From Dehalococcoidia bacterium (GTDB taxonomy: Bacteria > Chloroflexota > Dehalococcoidia > Tepidiformales > Tepidiformaceae): a DNA stretch of 6,904 nucleotides. Numbering within the stretch: the first letter of the stretch is position 1; each line of letters starts with the position of its first letter. The stretch spans positions 1-6,904 of the forward strand of contig SLAK01000371.1 of the NCBI GenBank assembly GCA_007126855.1. The letters run 5' to 3'. Under the pieces are notes generated by a model. It saw nothing but the letters and a program-made list of their open reading frames with translations. It had not been told where the DNA came from and made no database searches. Positions 6,045 to 6,904 of the stretch are shown piece by piece. Position numbers and translations under genes: made by a program.

Positions 6045-6904
6045 GCCAGCATGCTCCTCAGCGCACCAGCCGCTTCAGGAATGATCCGCTCGGGCAGGAA
6101 GGTCTGTGCGAAGGCCATGCCGTCGGCGTTGAGCTGCAGCTGGTCGCGACCGGCATGGAGCGCGTCGAGTTCCCGGATGGCGTCTTCAGCTCCGTCCACT
6201 TTCCGCACGCCGGGCACTTCGTAGTTCCAGAGCACCTGCCGCCCATAGCCAAGCGCCTCGACGACCGAATGCGACATCGCGTCGTGGTGCACCAGGCGAA
6301 GAAGCGCCGATGTTCGCGCGTACTGGGCTTTCATGTCGTCGACCCACCCAACCACTTCCAGGTTTTCCGGCACGCTCGCAGGCTGGTAGCCGCCGACCAG
6401 CACAAAGGGGATGTGCGGCAGCGCGCGGATCACCTCGAGCATCCCTTCGATGTTATACGCACGATGGGGAAGCTTCCCGTGGTAAACGAGCACGCGGAAG
6501 GTCGAAGGCAGGGGCAGGCTTTCCCCGGTCTTAATCGGCATCGGAAGAGGGCGCCATTCGGGGCTGATGCCGAGGGGCTTGAGTTCTTCACCGAGCCAGG
6601 GAGCGGCGGTCCAGTGCACGGCGCGCTCGAGCACCCGGTTGCTGATCCGGCCTGCTTCCCAGTCTTTCAGCCCATCGAGGACGTCGCTGCCGGCCCAGTG
6701 CATAACGATGCGCTTGCCGGCCATGGCCATGAGGTCGGCCGGCCCCCACTTCCTCGAGCTGCTGCCGATGGTGTAGACCAGGTCGGCCCGCAGCAGCGTC
6801 CGGATGGCGCCGGGCCAGGCGAGCGCGTTGCGGCCGGGGTGGGGCACATACTTCGCGCGGAAGCCTTCGCCGCGCAGCGAACGGGCGACGCGGGCGCCGA
6901 AGAA
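6041..6904 (-). CDS. GT4-like glycosyltransferase, 5'-truncated by the window edge
   Basis: This is a predicted cytoplasmic glycosyltransferase for glycan assembly, first of the visible minus-strand operon. The frame is open from the right edge (codon 6904-6902) to the TGA at 6043-6041, giving 287 visible residues. The first ones, FFGARVARSLRGEGFRAKYV, read as the first helix and second strand of a GT-B fold, so only a short N-terminus is missing. A GTG at 6847 is in frame but internal. Numbering from the edge, motifs include DLVYTIGSSS (41-50), MHWAGSDV (68-75), the second-domain strand FRVLVYHGKL (136-145), FVLVGG (167-172), NLEVVGWVDDM (181-191) and LRLVHHDAMSHSVVEALGYG (202-221). In the last, Glu216 takes the usual donor-binding place. 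The call as a GT-B family 4-like enzyme is good; its sugar specificity is unknown. It overlaps the ligase-like gene by 4 bases (GTGA). Confidence 0.87.
   Translation of the reverse strand, partial: FFGARVARSLRGEGFRAKYVPHPGRNALAWPGAIRTLLRADLVYTIGSSSRKWGPADLMAMAGKRIVMHWAGSDVLDGLKDWEAGRISNRVLERAVHWTAAPWLGEELKPLGISPEWRPLPMPIKTGESLPLPSTFRVLVYHGKLPHRAYNIEGMLEVIRALPHIPFVLVGGYQPASVPENLEVVGWVDDMKAQYARTSALLRLVHHDAMSHSVVEALGYGRQVLWNYEVPGVRKVDGAEDAIRELDALHAGRDQLQLNADGMAFAQTFLPERIIPEAAGALRSMLA
6054..6059 (-). promoter_or_regulatory. Ribosome binding site for the GTG start of the ligase-like gene
   Basis: GAGGAG on the minus strand, within the last codons of the upstream glycosyltransferase, sits nine bases before the GTG at 6044. 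With the GTGA start/stop overlap it supports this non-ATG start and coupled translation. Confidence 0.65.

Noticed and set aside
6845..6847. GTG at 6847 as the start of the right-hand glycosyltransferase
   Set aside because: The frame continues to the window edge and the added residues look like the normal N-terminal fold of the family, so this codon is internal.

Overview
The window is a compact, high-GC, almost fully coding stretch of a surface-polysaccharide locus. No RNA gene, CRISPR array, insertion sequence, attachment site or origin was seen. The organism cannot be fixed from the sequence. The high GC, the secreted protein made of 'W-x-S-x-V-x-x-x-N' type beta repeats, and the pilin-like module inside a membrane enzyme are compatible with a Chloroflexota-type bacterium, but this is a low-confidence guess from memory.

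Layout: (1) bases 1-968, plus strand, is the 3' part of a non-hydrolysing UDP-GlcNAc 2-epimerase family gene, cut by the left edge. (2) A strong hairpin terminator at 998-1030 lies between this gene and the convergent minus-strand genes. (3) Reading the minus strand from the right edge leftwards come a GT4-like glycosyltransferase cut by the right edge (6904-6041), a 754-residue O-antigen ligase/polymerase-like membrane protein (6044-3780), a second GT4-like glycosyltransferase (3787-2630), and a secreted four-repeat protein of unknown function (2573-1044). The first three minus-strand genes overlap by 4 and 8 bases and look like one translationally coupled operon. The fourth has a 56-base gap and its own promoter candidate.

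Working together: the epimerase would supply an activated ManNAc-type sugar. The two cytoplasmic glycosyltransferases would extend a lipid-linked glycan. The multi-pass protein would polymerise the glycan or transfer it to an acceptor on the outer face of the membrane. The secreted repeat protein could be a surface or matrix partner, but only its position suggests this.

The most unusual item is the ligase-like protein. Its large extracytoplasmic loop, which in this family carries the catalytic region, is split by about 300 extra residues. These look like the globular part of a type IV pilin/pseudopilin followed by a carbohydrate-binding-module-like jelly roll. After them the family sequence resumes, with Asp where many members have His.
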